Numbered from the stretch's first letter, positions 1 to 5,052 are shown. The stretch is 5,052 nucleotides of DNA from Acidobacteriota bacterium (GCA_013140935.1 JABFSD010000127.1:1-5052), one strand, 5' to 3'. Notes: a model not told the origin generated them from the letters alone. Translations and numbers: made by a program.

Positions 1-169
1 GTTCGAGATATAGCCCGTAATCTTCCTGAATGTTCGCGCTCGCTTCGTGCGCGCGGTAATACATTCGGTCGTCAATGCGCACGAGGCGATAGTGAATGCC
101 TTGCGTCTCGAATTGTATTGTCTTGGCTTTCAGCGCGGTGCTTCCGGCGAATTCTTCAATGGTCGGCAT
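1..169 (-). CDS. Hypothetical small protein, N-terminal part only (runs off left edge)
   Basis: I do not recognise this protein. The first 56 codons are open from an ATG at 169-167 to the window edge, so the C-terminus is missing. It begins MPTIEEFAGSTALKAK and continues with a charged, aromatic-rich stretch (HYRLVRIDDRMYYRAHE, residues 26-42). It looks soluble, with no signal peptide or membrane helix in the visible part. The start is well supported: GGAGGA (174-179 on the plus strand, read in reverse) lies 4 bases before the ATG. The gene follows the stop of the YvlD-like membrane protein by only 17 bases, so it is probably the next gene of the same operon. The opposite-strand ORF in this stretch has no such ribosome-binding site and is taken as a shadow. 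No function is proposed. Confidence 0.7.
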   Translation of the reverse strand, partial: MPTIEEFAGSTALKAKTIQFETQGIHYRLVRIDDRMYYRAHEASANIQEDYGLYLE

Positions 170-186
170 ACTATCCTCCACTCTAT

Positions 187-546
187 TTATTCATCGTCGG
201 TGACTAGCAGCGAGAGTAACGAACTGATGATGCTGATGACCAGCGCGCCCCAAAACGCCGACCAAAAGCTGGCGATGTGAAAAGGAATATCGAGCGCATT
301 GGCAATCGCTGAAGTGAACAACAGCAACATGGCGTTGATGACCAGCACGAACAAGCCCAGCGTCAATAAAATCAGCGGACACGTGAGGAATTCAAGCAAC
401 GGACGCACCAACGCATTGAGCAAGCCGAGAATCAGTGCGACGAGGCACAATTGCCACCACGCGCCAGTGAAAGTCAGACCCGGCAACAGCTTGATGGCGG
501 CGTAAATGGCGAGGGCGTTACAGCCCCAACGAATCAGGAATTTCAT
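187..546 (-). CDS. Phage holin family IV / YvlD-type four-helix membrane protein
   Basis: This 119-residue integral membrane protein has the layout of the PF04020 family (YvlD-like, 'phage holin superfamily IV'). These are small chromosomal inner-membrane proteins of largely unknown role, and despite the name they are not usually phage lysis proteins. Four hydrophobic segments are visible at about residues 7-24, 32-52, 56-81 and 90-115, with a short acidic tail (TDDE). Family hallmarks are NALVRPLL (44-51) after the second helix, a TLGLF turn (62-66) and INA (70-72) in the third helix. The length is normal for the family. The ATG at 546-544 is preceded by GGGAGAG, which overlaps the stop codon of the upstream LolA-like gene. 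The gap to that gene is only 7 bases, so translation is probably coupled. In Bacillus yvlD lies in an envelope-stress locus, and the same kind of role here is inference. Confidence 0.88.
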   Translation of the reverse strand: MKFLIRWGCNALAIYAAIKLLPGLTFTGAWWQLCLVALILGLLNALVRPLLEFLTCPLILLTLGLFVLVINAMLLLFTSAIANALDIPFHIASFWSAFWGALVISIISSLLSLLVTDDE

Positions 547-553
547 AACGTGT

Positions 554-1252
554 TCACTCTCCCACTTTGTTTACGATGGCGGTGTTGGCGGGCAGCTTGA
601 TGAGGAAGGCCGCGTCATCCAGTTTGGTGTTGAGTTCGAGCTTGCTCAATCTAACGATGGTGTAATCGCCGTTGCGTTCGGTGAATTTGTGCATCACCGG
701 CAGCCACGTCTGTTGATTCACCCAAAGCTCGATGCTGGTGAAAGTGCCGCCCTTGCCTTTCGGCGTCAGCCGCAATTGCGTAGCCAATTGCCCATCCACC
801 ATTTCATCGTTCACAAACTCGATGGCGTATTCGTTCGCCAATGATTTGAGCGAACTGTTCAGTCCGACGAGTTGCGAGAGGCCGCCCGTGCGACCTTTGG
901 TAGCTTTGGCGACCGTCGTTTTCAACGCCTGATTCAAACGCGGCTGATAGAGCATGAAATCCTGTCCGATGAGCGAAACGCTTTGCGTCGTCGGCTTGGT
1001 GTAATCAATGCGCAAGCGGCCCGGCTTAAAAAGCAACGTGCCGGAATCAGTATCTTTGGTGCCGATTTGTACGTTGACGCGCTGCTGTTCGATCACGGCG
1101 CGCAAACTTTGCAAGTTGCGATTGGCGCGCTCCATCTTGGCGATCAAGCCCGGCAGCAGTTGAAAGGAAGTGAGGAAAAAGGCTGCGCCCAGCGTAACCG
1201 CAGTCAATCCCAGCCAGCCCGATATTGCGTTAATTTTCCCAGCTTGTTTCAT
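554..1252 (-). CDS. LolA-like outer-membrane lipoprotein carrier family protein
   Basis: This is a predicted periplasmic protein of the LolA/LolB-like fold, 232 residues from the ATG. LolA carries lipoproteins from the LolCDE transporter to the outer membrane. A hydrophobic N-terminal segment (about residues 10-34, after MKQAGK) could be a signal peptide or anchor. It has no lipobox cysteine, so it is not LolB-like. The family core is visible: a helix followed by a GTLLFKPGRLRIDY strand pair (71-84), TKPTTQSVSLIGQDFMLYQP (85-104), and a late LNTKLDDAAFLIKLP segment, all typical of LolA-type sheets. A TTG at 1270 would add six residues (MPTLLS) and leave only 3 bases after the OsmC stop. Neither start has a clear Shine-Dalgarno sequence, and I prefer the ATG because the basic n-region then sits at the terminus. 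The gene lies in a tight operon between osmC-like and yvlD-like genes. Such operon-borne LolA paralogues are often not the housekeeping carrier, so no symbol is given. Confidence 0.82.
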   Translation of the reverse strand: MKQAGKINAISGWLGLTAVTLGAAFFLTSFQLLPGLIAKMERANRNLQSLRAVIEQQRVNVQIGTKDTDSGTLLFKPGRLRIDYTKPTTQSVSLIGQDFMLYQPRLNQALKTTVAKATKGRTGGLSQLVGLNSSLKSLANEYAIEFVNDEMVDGQLATQLRLTPKGKGGTFTSIELWVNQQTWLPVMHKFTERNGDYTIVRLSKLELNTKLDDAAFLIKLPANTAIVNKVGE

Positions 1253-1273
1253 GCTGAGAAGAGTCGGCAAATG

Positions 1274-1717
1274 TTATGCCGCGCTGATTTCCGGTTCGAG
1301 TTTGACGACGGTGTTGATCGAATTCGAGATGAGGCAATTGGCTTCGGCCTTTTCCAGAATGCGTCCTGCGCGTTCAAGATCGTGCGCGTGGCGAATGACG
1401 AGCTTGGGTTGCAACACGATTTCAGTGATCTTGAAGCTATGCGCTTCGGCTTTTTCGAGCTTGCCTTGGGCTGCGCAACGAAAGCTGACGAATTCGAGTT
1501 TCGACAGTTCCGCAATCGCCAGAAACGTCGTCATAAAACATGTGTTGACCGATGCGACGTAAAGATGTTCGGGCGTCCATAGCCCCGCTTGGCCTTTGAA
1601 TTCAGGCGGTGCGGCAACAGTGAATGACGGCAGTTCAGGCGCGCTCAAGGTGCCTTGCCGCGCGTTCGTCCATTCAACCGCCGTGTCGTAAAAATAAGGA
1701 AGTTGTTCGTTCATCAT
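1274..1717 (-). CDS. OsmC family protein (peroxiredoxin-like, organic hydroperoxide/osmotic stress)
   Basis: This 147-residue OsmC/Ohr-fold protein probably acts in the cytosol. Family members reduce organic hydroperoxides with a pair of cysteines, using dihydrolipoyl or other thiol donors. Both cysteines are present: C60 in the ASVNTCFMTTFLAIAE helix (55-70) and C128 in AEANCLISNSI (124-134) near the C-terminus. The GLWTPEHLYVAS motif (45-56) just before the first cysteine is the standard OsmC 'xPExLxxAS' signature. Length is typical. Two adjacent ATGs (1717 and 1714) are possible starts. The Shine-Dalgarno match is weak for both, which fits translation as an internal operon gene. It lies 81 bases after the 29-residue membrane ORF and 21 bases before the LolA-like ATG. 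Subfamily (Ohr, OsmC or YhfA type) cannot be settled from the sequence alone. Confidence 0.93.
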   Translation of the reverse strand: MMNEQLPYFYDTAVEWTNARQGTLSAPELPSFTVAAPPEFKGQAGLWTPEHLYVASVNTCFMTTFLAIAELSKLEFVSFRCAAQGKLEKAEAHSFKITEIVLQPKLVIRHAHDLERAGRILEKAEANCLISNSINTVVKLEPEISAA

Positions 1718-1787
1718 TGCCAGCTTGTTCGACAGTCATAAGGTTTTCTTTTGCTCGTGTGATGTGCGCCGATCCTCGATGCTGCAA

Positions 1788-1810
1788 GTGCCGGACATTC
1801 AAGTCGGCAC
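1788..1810 (-). other. Inverted repeat / hairpin at the end of the 29-residue ORF
   Basis: GTGCCG (1788-1793) and CGGCAC (1805-1810) are exact inverted arms. With one bulged G the stem extends to eight pairs around an ATTCAA loop. It spans the stop codon of the small membrane-protein gene (stop 1801-1799). No T-run follows on the minus strand, so it is not a standard intrinsic terminator. It could modestly reduce readthrough into, or stabilise, the osmC-like transcript. It may also be chance. Confidence 0.35.
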
Positions 1811-1888
1811 ACCGAAACGCGGCAACACCCAACGCATCAGCGCGAAATACGCTGCGAAAAAGAGAATGAATCCAAACCAGTCAGACAT
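1799..1888 (-). CDS. 29-residue single-pass membrane protein (unrecognised, well-supported small ORF)
   Basis: A complete small gene runs from ATG (1888-1886) to TGA (1801-1799). The product starts MSDWFGFILFFAAYF and ends LPRFGVPT. It is almost entirely one hydrophobic helix (about residues 4-23), followed by a short tail with R19 and R24, which predicts a single-pass inner-membrane peptide with a positive C-terminal end. The start is strong: AAAGGAG lies 9 bases upstream. It is 24 bases after the DUF302 stop and in the same direction, with 81 bases to the osmC-like gene, so it is an operon member. The combination of a strong ribosome-binding site, clean hydrophobic composition and tight spacing argues for a real gene. 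I know no assigned function. A partner or regulator of a membrane complex is possible but only a guess. Confidence 0.75.
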   Translation of the reverse strand: MSDWFGFILFFAAYFALMRWVLPRFGVPT

Positions 1889-1897
1889 AACGTTTTG

Positions 1898-1904
1898 CTC
1901 CTTT
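1898..1904 (-). promoter_or_regulatory. Strong ribosome-binding site for the 29-residue membrane protein
   Basis: Reading the minus strand, AAAGGAG stands 9 bases before the ATG at 1888. It is one of the best Shine-Dalgarno matches in the window. It lies in the 24-base gap after the DUF302 stop codon and is the main evidence that the short ORF is translated. Confidence 0.75.
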
Positions 1905-1912
1905 CGTTGCAG

Positions 1913-2296
1913 TTACAAACTATCAATCACGCGGCGCAGCTTTTCATCCACTTGCCCGGCAGTGGCCGCAAGTTGCGGATTGTTGACCACGGTCATCAGC
2001 TTGGCCGCGTCAATCGCCGCGACGACCGATTGGCCGTCCTGTTCATAAACGATCACGTTGCACGGCAACAGCAAGCCGATGTCTATTTCAGCTTGCAACG
2101 TCTGATAGGCCAACGCCGGATTGCACGCGCCCAAAATTACGTAAGGCCGGAACGCTACGCCCAGTTTCTCGCGCAGCTTGGCCTGCAAATCCAATTCAAA
2201 CAGCACGCCGAAGCCTTCTTTTTGCAAAGCCTCTTTGGCGCGTTCGATAGCCGGTTGAACGCCTAACGGCAGCGTCTTGTGATGACCATATTCCAT
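1913..2296 (-). CDS. DUF302 domain-containing protein
   Basis: This 127-residue protein is a single DUF302 (PF03625) domain. The family is widespread, small and has a TATA-box-binding-like fold. It is often found beside redox, sulfur or membrane genes, and its biochemical role is not established. The diagnostic second half is clear: YVILGACNPALAYQTL (52-67), then EIDIGLLLPCNVIVYE (70-85). Two cysteines, C58 in GACNP and C79 in LLPCN, sit at positions common in the family and could be redox or metal related. The N-terminal half has the usual helix (PAIERAKEALQKEGFGVLFE, 15-34) followed by a LREKLG turn. There is no signal peptide, so it is probably cytosolic. The ATG at 2296 is preceded by GAGGAG with a short 4-base spacing. 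It appears to head the DUF302, small membrane ORF, OsmC, LolA, YvlD operon, 98 bases downstream of the Hsp20 gene. Confidence 0.92.
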   Translation of the reverse strand: MEYGHHKTLPLGVQPAIERAKEALQKEGFGVLFELDLQAKLREKLGVAFRPYVILGACNPALAYQTLQAEIDIGLLLPCNVIVYEQDGQSVVAAIDAAKLMTVVNNPQLAATAGQVDEKLRRVIDSL

Positions 2297-2333
2297 GTGG
2301 CTCCTCGTCTTGTTTCGGCAGAAATCATGTTCA

Positions 2334-2369
2334 CAGTCTGTGCTGCGAGCGCGAGCGCAACACAGACTG
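2334..2369. repeat. 36-base imperfect palindrome (strong hairpin) between hsp20 and DUF302 genes
   Basis: The left arm CAGTCTGTGCTGCG (2334-2347) and right arm CGCAACACAGACTG (2356-2369) are inverted copies of 14 bases with one mismatch. The mismatch becomes a G-U pair in RNA on one strand. The loop is AGCGCGAG. The element fills the middle of the 98-base gap between the Hsp20 stop and the DUF302 start. No T-run follows on the minus strand, so it is a terminator-like or processing hairpin rather than a classical intrinsic terminator. Its shape (long arms, GC-rich loop, intergenic, no coding role) also fits a dispersed REP-type repeat, which a single window cannot confirm. Confidence 0.7.
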
Positions 2370-2394
2370 CGGTTTGTTGTCGGAGCGTTGGCGC

Positions 2395-2928
2395 TCAGCC
2401 AGTTTTGACGAGGACACTTACCGGTTCACTCGCAGGTGCTTTGGTCAACGTCAATTCGAGTACGCCGTCTTTGAGTGCCGCTTCGGTTTTTGCTGTTGTA
2501 TCCACCGTCGCGGGCAAGGTCAGCGTGCGGCAAAATTGATTGGCGCGGAATTCTGAGAAGAAGCGTTTCTCGTCTTGCTCTTCTTTGCGTTCTTCCGGCT
2601 TCACTACCTTTTGGCCGCTGATGGTGAGTTGGTTGGGTTCGACGCTGATCTTGATGTCGCTGGCGTTGAAGCCGGGTACTTCGGCGCGTACGACGAGCTT
2701 GCCGTCGGCTTCTTTCAACGCGATGGGAACCCATCGCATGAGTTCAAACTCGGCGCGGAACCAGTCTTCGAGTTCGTGGCCGAGTTCGCGTCCGCGCGTA
2801 TCGAACAACTCATAGGCACGCTGGGCGATGGATTGGGAAAACTCCTTCATCTGATCGAATATTTTTTCGGCTTCGACAAACAGGGGCTTGGTTGCGGATT
2901 TCTTTTCTAACGCTGGTTGGGCATGCAT
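2395..2928 (-). CDS. Hsp20/alpha-crystallin small heat-shock protein with N-terminal DUF2934 motif
   Basis: This is a 177-residue ATP-independent holdase chaperone, which binds unfolding proteins in the cytosol as large oligomers. The alpha-crystallin domain covers about residues 65-165. It shows VRAEVPGFNASDIKISVEPNQLTISG (80-105, here VPGF followed by the first strands), then a charged EERKEEQDEKRF loop (112-123), FCRTLTLP (132-139), and the hallmark A-x-x-x-G-V-L as A151LKDGVL157. PVSVLV near the end may supply the V-x-V tail motif. Residues 34-63 (IAQRAYELFDTRGRELGHEL then EDWFRAE) match the DUF2934 pattern, an unusual replacement for the normally variable N-terminal arm. The ATG at 2928 is chosen because AAAGGA lies about 9 bases upstream. 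The longer frame from 3039 would overlap the proposed promoter and has no ribosome-binding site. It is divergent from the P-type ATPase gene. Confidence 0.93.
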   Translation of the reverse strand: MHAQPALEKKSATKPLFVEAEKIFDQMKEFSQSIAQRAYELFDTRGRELGHELEDWFRAEFELMRWVPIALKEADGKLVVRAEVPGFNASDIKISVEPNQLTISGQKVVKPEERKEEQDEKRFFSEFRANQFCRTLTLPATVDTTAKTEAALKDGVLELTLTKAPASEPVSVLVKTG

Positions 2929-2936
2929 AACAGTAA

Positions 2937-2945
2937 TTCCTTTCC
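2937..2945 (-). promoter_or_regulatory. Ribosome-binding site fixing the hsp20 start
   Basis: The minus strand reads GGAAAGGAA followed by TTACTGTT and the ATG at 2928, with the AGGA core 9 bases from the start codon. It supports the 177-residue product over the 37-residue-longer frame. Confidence 0.65.
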
Positions 2946-2964
2946 GGTGTAACGAACGGGGTTG

Positions 2965-2984
2965 CGCCGCCCTCATTGGCGACG
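2965..2984 (-). other. Small GC-rich hairpin in the hsp20 leader
   Basis: CGTCGCC and GGCGGCG (minus-strand sense) can form seven pairs, one of them G-U, around an AATGAG loop. If transcription starts near 2988, as the sigma-54-like site predicts, this hairpin is at the very 5' end of the leader. There it could protect the mRNA. It does not sequester the AAAGGA site, so there is no clear RNA thermometer. Confidence 0.3.
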
Positions 2985-2998
2985 TAATGCATACAACG

Positions 2999-3013
2999 GC
3001 AAGACCTATGCCA
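2999..3013 (-). promoter_or_regulatory. Candidate sigma-54 (RpoN) promoter for hsp20
   Basis: The minus strand reads TGGCATAGGTCTTGC. The sigma-54 consensus is TGGCAC-N5-TTGCW. The invariant GG (-24) and GC (-12) are separated by exactly 10 bases, and nine of the ten specified bases in TGGCAC/TTGC match. The following base is C rather than A or T. The predicted start is near 2988, giving a leader of about 60 bases to the ATG at 2928. No convincing sigma-70 -10 element is seen nearby. Such a promoter requires RpoN and an enhancer-binding ATPase, neither of which is in the window. Confidence 0.5.
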
Positions 3014-3054
3014 GCTTGCCTGAGCGCTAACTTCCCCAAACGTACTGACCCATT

Positions 3055-3119
3055 GCGCGAAAATTCGCTTTCAGCCGCATCGCGCAGCCTTCGCTCGCAC
3101 GAAAAGCGCGAAAAAATTC
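3055..3119. promoter_or_regulatory. Paired direct repeats in divergent promoter region (candidate activator sites)
   Basis: GCGCGAAAATTC (3055-3066) recurs as GCGCGAAAAAATTC (3106-3119), with starts 51 bases apart, close to five helical turns. The first copy is also part of an inverted repeat, GCGAA-AA-TTCGC (3057-3068). A further TTCGC (3090-3094) pairs in inverse orientation with GCGAA (3108-3112). The repeats lie between the two outward-facing sigma-54-like promoters, where an enhancer-binding protein could serve both. No specific regulator is identifiable. Confidence 0.3.
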
Positions 3120-3120
3120 A

Positions 3121-3136
3121 TGGCCTTCCAGTTGCT
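3121..3136 (+). promoter_or_regulatory. Candidate sigma-54 (RpoN) promoter for the P-type ATPase gene
   Basis: The plus strand reads TGGCCTTCCAGTTGCT. Against TGGCAC-N5-TTGCW it matches TGGC, TTGC and the final T, with the key GG and GC again exactly 10 bases apart. Only the AC of the -24 box differs. Transcription would start near 3147, leaving a leader of about 22 bases before the ATG at 3169. It is the mirror partner of the hsp20 site at 2999-3013. Confidence 0.45.
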
Positions 3137-3168
3137 GGGTTCTGATATATGTGTTTCCAACTCCAAAT

Positions 3169-5052
3169 ATGAAACCAGAAAACGAAACTCTTAAGATTGC
3201 ATCTTGTCCGACGCCTGAGCGGCATCCGGGCCTTGCCAGCACCGAAGCGCGCGCGCGCCTGCAACGTTATGGCCTCAATGCCTTACCTGAAAAATCGCCG
3301 CAGACGCCGTGGCAACGCTTCCTGCAACAATTCAAGAGTCCGCTGATTTACATCTTGCTCGCCGCGCTCGCCATAGATCAGGTGATCTGGATCATCGAAG
3401 GCGCACAGGGCTTTCCGGCTGAATCGGTCGCCATCGCCTTCATTCTTTTGCTCAACGCCGTGCTGGGCGTTTATCAGGAGGGCAAGGCTGAAGCTGCGTT
3501 GCAACGCTTGCAAGCGCTCGCGGCGGCGCTCGTATGGGTGTTGCGCGACGGCAAGCTCGCACATCTGCCCGCAACGGAATTAGTCCCCGGCGACGTAGTG
3601 CGCGTCGAAGCCGGTGACCGCATCCCGGCTGACGGTGCGTTGCGCGAAGCGCAAGGTGTGATGGTGGACGAATCCATTCTGACCGGCGAATCAGTACCGG
3701 TAGACAAAGCGTTAAACGATGAAGCCTTCAGCGGTACGTTGCTCGTGCGCGGCAAGGGCTATCTCGAAATCACGCGCACGGGTTCGGAAAGTGCGATGGG
3801 CCGACTGGCGACGATGATCGGCGGCATCGAAGCCAGCCAGACGCCGCTCGAACAACGACTCGAAGTTTTCGGCCACCAGATTGCGAAAGTGATTCTGGTG
3901 CTTTCTATCTTCATCGCGCTCGCCGGTTTGTATATCGAAGGCTGGGAGCGCATCGGCCACGTGCTGCTGTTCGCCGTCGCGCTCGCCGTCGCTGCCGTAC
4001 CCGAAGGCTTGCCCGCCGTGCTAACGCTCACGCTCTCGCTCGGCGTCGAGCGTATGGCGAAACGCAAAGCCGTCGTGCGGCGTTTATCTGCGGTCGAAGC
4101 GTTGGGTTCGGTGACAGTGATCGCTACGGATAAGACCGGCACGCTCACCGAAAATCGCATGTTCGTGAAAGACGTAGACGCGCTCGACACCGCACTGGCC
4201 TTGCGCGCGATGGTTTTGGCGAACGACGCCGACCTCGCAACCGGCGCGGGCGATCCGCTCGAACTGGCGCTGCTTGAATACGCGCAAAGCCACGGCGTGA
4301 ATTGCGCGCAGATGAACGAACAACATCCGCGTCACAGCTTGCTGCCATTCGACAGCGGACACAGATACATGCGCGTGACAGTCGCAGAAGCCAACAGCTT
4401 GGTGAGCTATCTCAAAGGTGCGCCTGAAGCCATCCTCTCGCGCAGCCGTCTGACCGCAGCCGAGCGGCGTAACTGGGAAGAGAAAGCCGAAGGTTATGCG
4501 CGCGAAGGCTTCCGCGTGCTGGCGCTGGCGTGGCGCGCGGGCGAAGGCGATGAGCAGTTAAGCTTTCTCGGACTCGCGCTGCTGTGGGATCCGCCGCGCC
4601 CCGAAGTTCCCGCCGCGATTCGCCACGCGCAGGAAGCAGGTATTCGCGTCGTGATGATTACGGGCGATCATCCGGCGACGGCGCTTTCGGTCGCGGCTGA
4701 AGTCGGCATTCCGCCCAGCCGCGTGCTGACCGGACTCGATCTCGAAGAACTCTCTGACGAAGAATTACAACGCGCCGTGCGCGAGACCAACGTCTTTGCG
4801 CGCGTCGCACCCGAACACAAGCTGCGCCTCGTCGAAGCCCTCAAAGCCAGCGGCGAGGTCGTAGCCATGACCGGCGACGGCGTCAACGATGCTCCGGCGC
4901 TCAAGCGCGCTGACGTAGGCATAGCGATGGGGCAACGCGGCAGCGACGTGTCGCGCGAAGTCGCGCATCTGGTTTTGCTCGACGACAACTTCGCTACGAT
5001 TGTCGCCGCGATTGAAGAAGGGCGCGGCATTTACGAAAACATTCAGAAGTTC
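3169..5052 (+). CDS. P2A-type (SERCA-like) cation-transporting P-type ATPase, C-terminus cut by window edge
   Basis: This is an ATP-driven inner-membrane cation pump, 628 codons visible without a stop. It resembles the Ca2+/P2A group (PF00690, PF00122, PF00702). In order: N-terminal domain with [20 protein letters not shown] (about 21-40); two first membrane helices with [16 protein letters not shown]; actuator loop TGES (172-175); TM4 ion-binding motif PEGLP (278-282, E279 equivalent to SERCA E309); phosphorylation motif DKTGT (D321); nucleotide-binding KGAPE (416-420); MITGD (496-500); and hinge TGDGVNDAP (568-576). TM5 to TM10, which hold the remaining ion ligands, lie beyond the window, so Ca2+ specificity is inferred, not shown. 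The nucleotide-binding domain is compact: D321 to K416 is 95 residues against about 164 in SERCA. No Shine-Dalgarno sequence precedes the ATG at 3169. A GTG at 3151 is in frame but no better. It is divergent from hsp20. Confidence 0.95.
   Translation, partial: MKPENETLKIASCPTPERHPGLASTEARARLQRYGLNALPEKSPQTPWQRFLQQFKSPLIYILLAALAIDQVIWIIEGAQGFPAESVAIAFILLLNAVLGVYQEGKAEAALQRLQALAAALVWVLRDGKLAHLPATELVPGDVVRVEAGDRIPADGALREAQGVMVDESILTGESVPVDKALNDEAFSGTLLVRGKGYLEITRTGSESAMGRLATMIGGIEASQTPLEQRLEVFGHQIAKVILVLSIFIALAGLYIEGWERIGHVLLFAVALAVAAVPEGLPAVLTLTLSLGVERMAKRKAVVRRLSAVEALGSVTVIATDKTGTLTENRMFVKDVDALDTALALRAMVLANDADLATGAGDPLELALLEYAQSHGVNCAQMNEQHPRHSLLPFDSGHRYMRVTVAEANSLVSYLKGAPEAILSRSRLTAAERRNWEEKAEGYAREGFRVLALAWRAGEGDEQLSFLGLALLWDPPRPEVPAAIRHAQEAGIRVVMITGDHPATALSVAAEVGIPPSRVLTGLDLEELSDEELQRAVRETNVFARVAPEHKLRLVEALKASGEVVAMTGDGVNDAPALKRADVGIAMGQRGSDVSREVAHLVLLDDNFATIVAAIEEGRGIYENIQKF

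Noticed and set aside
187..546. Phage holin as evidence of a prophage
   Set aside because: The YvlD-type family is mostly chromosomal, and no other phage genes, integrase or lysin are present.
506..844. 112-codon plus-strand ORF opposite the LolA-like gene
   Set aside because: Antisense shadow. The minus-strand frame carries the LolA pattern and fits the operon.
872..1582. 236-codon plus-strand ORF opposite the LolA-like and OsmC genes
   Set aside because: It spans the antisense of two genes with clear family motifs, its product resembles no family I know, and it has no ribosome-binding site. It is a codon-bias shadow.
2383..2396. GAGCG-TTGG-CGCTC hairpin overlapping the hsp20 stop as a terminator
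   Set aside because: Only five stem pairs and no T-run on the minus strand; probably chance.
2575..2910. 111-codon plus-strand ORF opposite hsp20
   Set aside because: Lies wholly within the reverse complement of a clear alpha-crystallin domain. No independent start signal.
3022..3030. GAGCGCTAA resembling half of the HrcA CIRCE heat-shock operator
   Set aside because: The matching inverted half is absent at the required 9-base spacing (only about one of nine bases agrees).
2929..3039. 37-residue N-terminal extension of Hsp20 from the start at 3039
   Set aside because: No ribosome-binding site, non-family sequence, and it would cover the candidate promoter. The ATG at 2928 has a good site.
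3759..4190. Minus-strand ORFs opposite the P-type ATPase (also at 3474-3755, 4084-4362 and 4668-5030)
   Set aside because: These are antisense frames of a gene with every P-type ATPase motif, with Ser/Arg/Thr-rich compositions typical of shadows in GC-rich DNA.

Overview
The window looks like chromosomal DNA of a moderately GC-rich Gram-negative bacterium. A LolA-type periplasmic carrier protein implies an outer membrane. A DUF2934 domain fused to a small heat-shock protein, together with sigma-54-type promoter matches, would fit Acidobacteriota or Deltaproteobacteria-like lineages. That assignment is inference and weakly supported. No rRNA, tRNA, CRISPR array, insertion sequence or phage module is visible.

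Layout. Everything left of about position 2930 reads on the minus strand. In order of transcription it is: a small heat-shock protein with an N-terminal DUF2934 motif (2928 to 2395); a 98-base gap holding a strong 36-base hairpin; a DUF302 protein (2296 to 1913); a 29-residue single-helix membrane protein (1888 to 1799); an OsmC-family peroxidase-like protein (1717 to 1274); a LolA-like carrier (1252 to 554); a four-helix YvlD/phage-holin-IV-type membrane protein (546 to 187); and the start of an unrecognised small protein that runs off the left edge (169 to 1). Short gaps (7 to 81 bases) and ribosome-binding sites overlapping upstream stops suggest that the genes from DUF302 onward form one operon. 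Right of 3169 a P2A-type (SERCA-like) cation-transporting ATPase reads on the plus strand and runs off the right edge after 628 codons.

Regulation. The 240-base divergent region between the heat-shock gene and the ATPase (2929-3168) holds two outward-facing matches to the sigma-54 -24/-12 promoter, one correctly placed before each gene. Between them lies a pair of GCGCGAAAA-type direct repeats 51 bases apart that could bind an activator. This is the most interesting signal in the window. It predicts that a sigma-54 enhancer-binding protein co-induces a chaperone and an ion pump under some stress.

Function. The gene set (small chaperone, P2A cation pump, OsmC thiol peroxidase family, DUF302, envelope proteins) reads as a stress-response and envelope-homeostasis block. 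It resembles in content, but not demonstrably in ancestry, dormancy or stress regulons such as DosR of Mycobacterium tuberculosis, which also pairs an alpha-crystallin with a P-type ATPase (CtpF). No wholly new system is demonstrated. The DUF2934-Hsp20 fusion, the conserved-looking 29-residue membrane peptide and the paired sigma-54-like promoters are the items worth following up.
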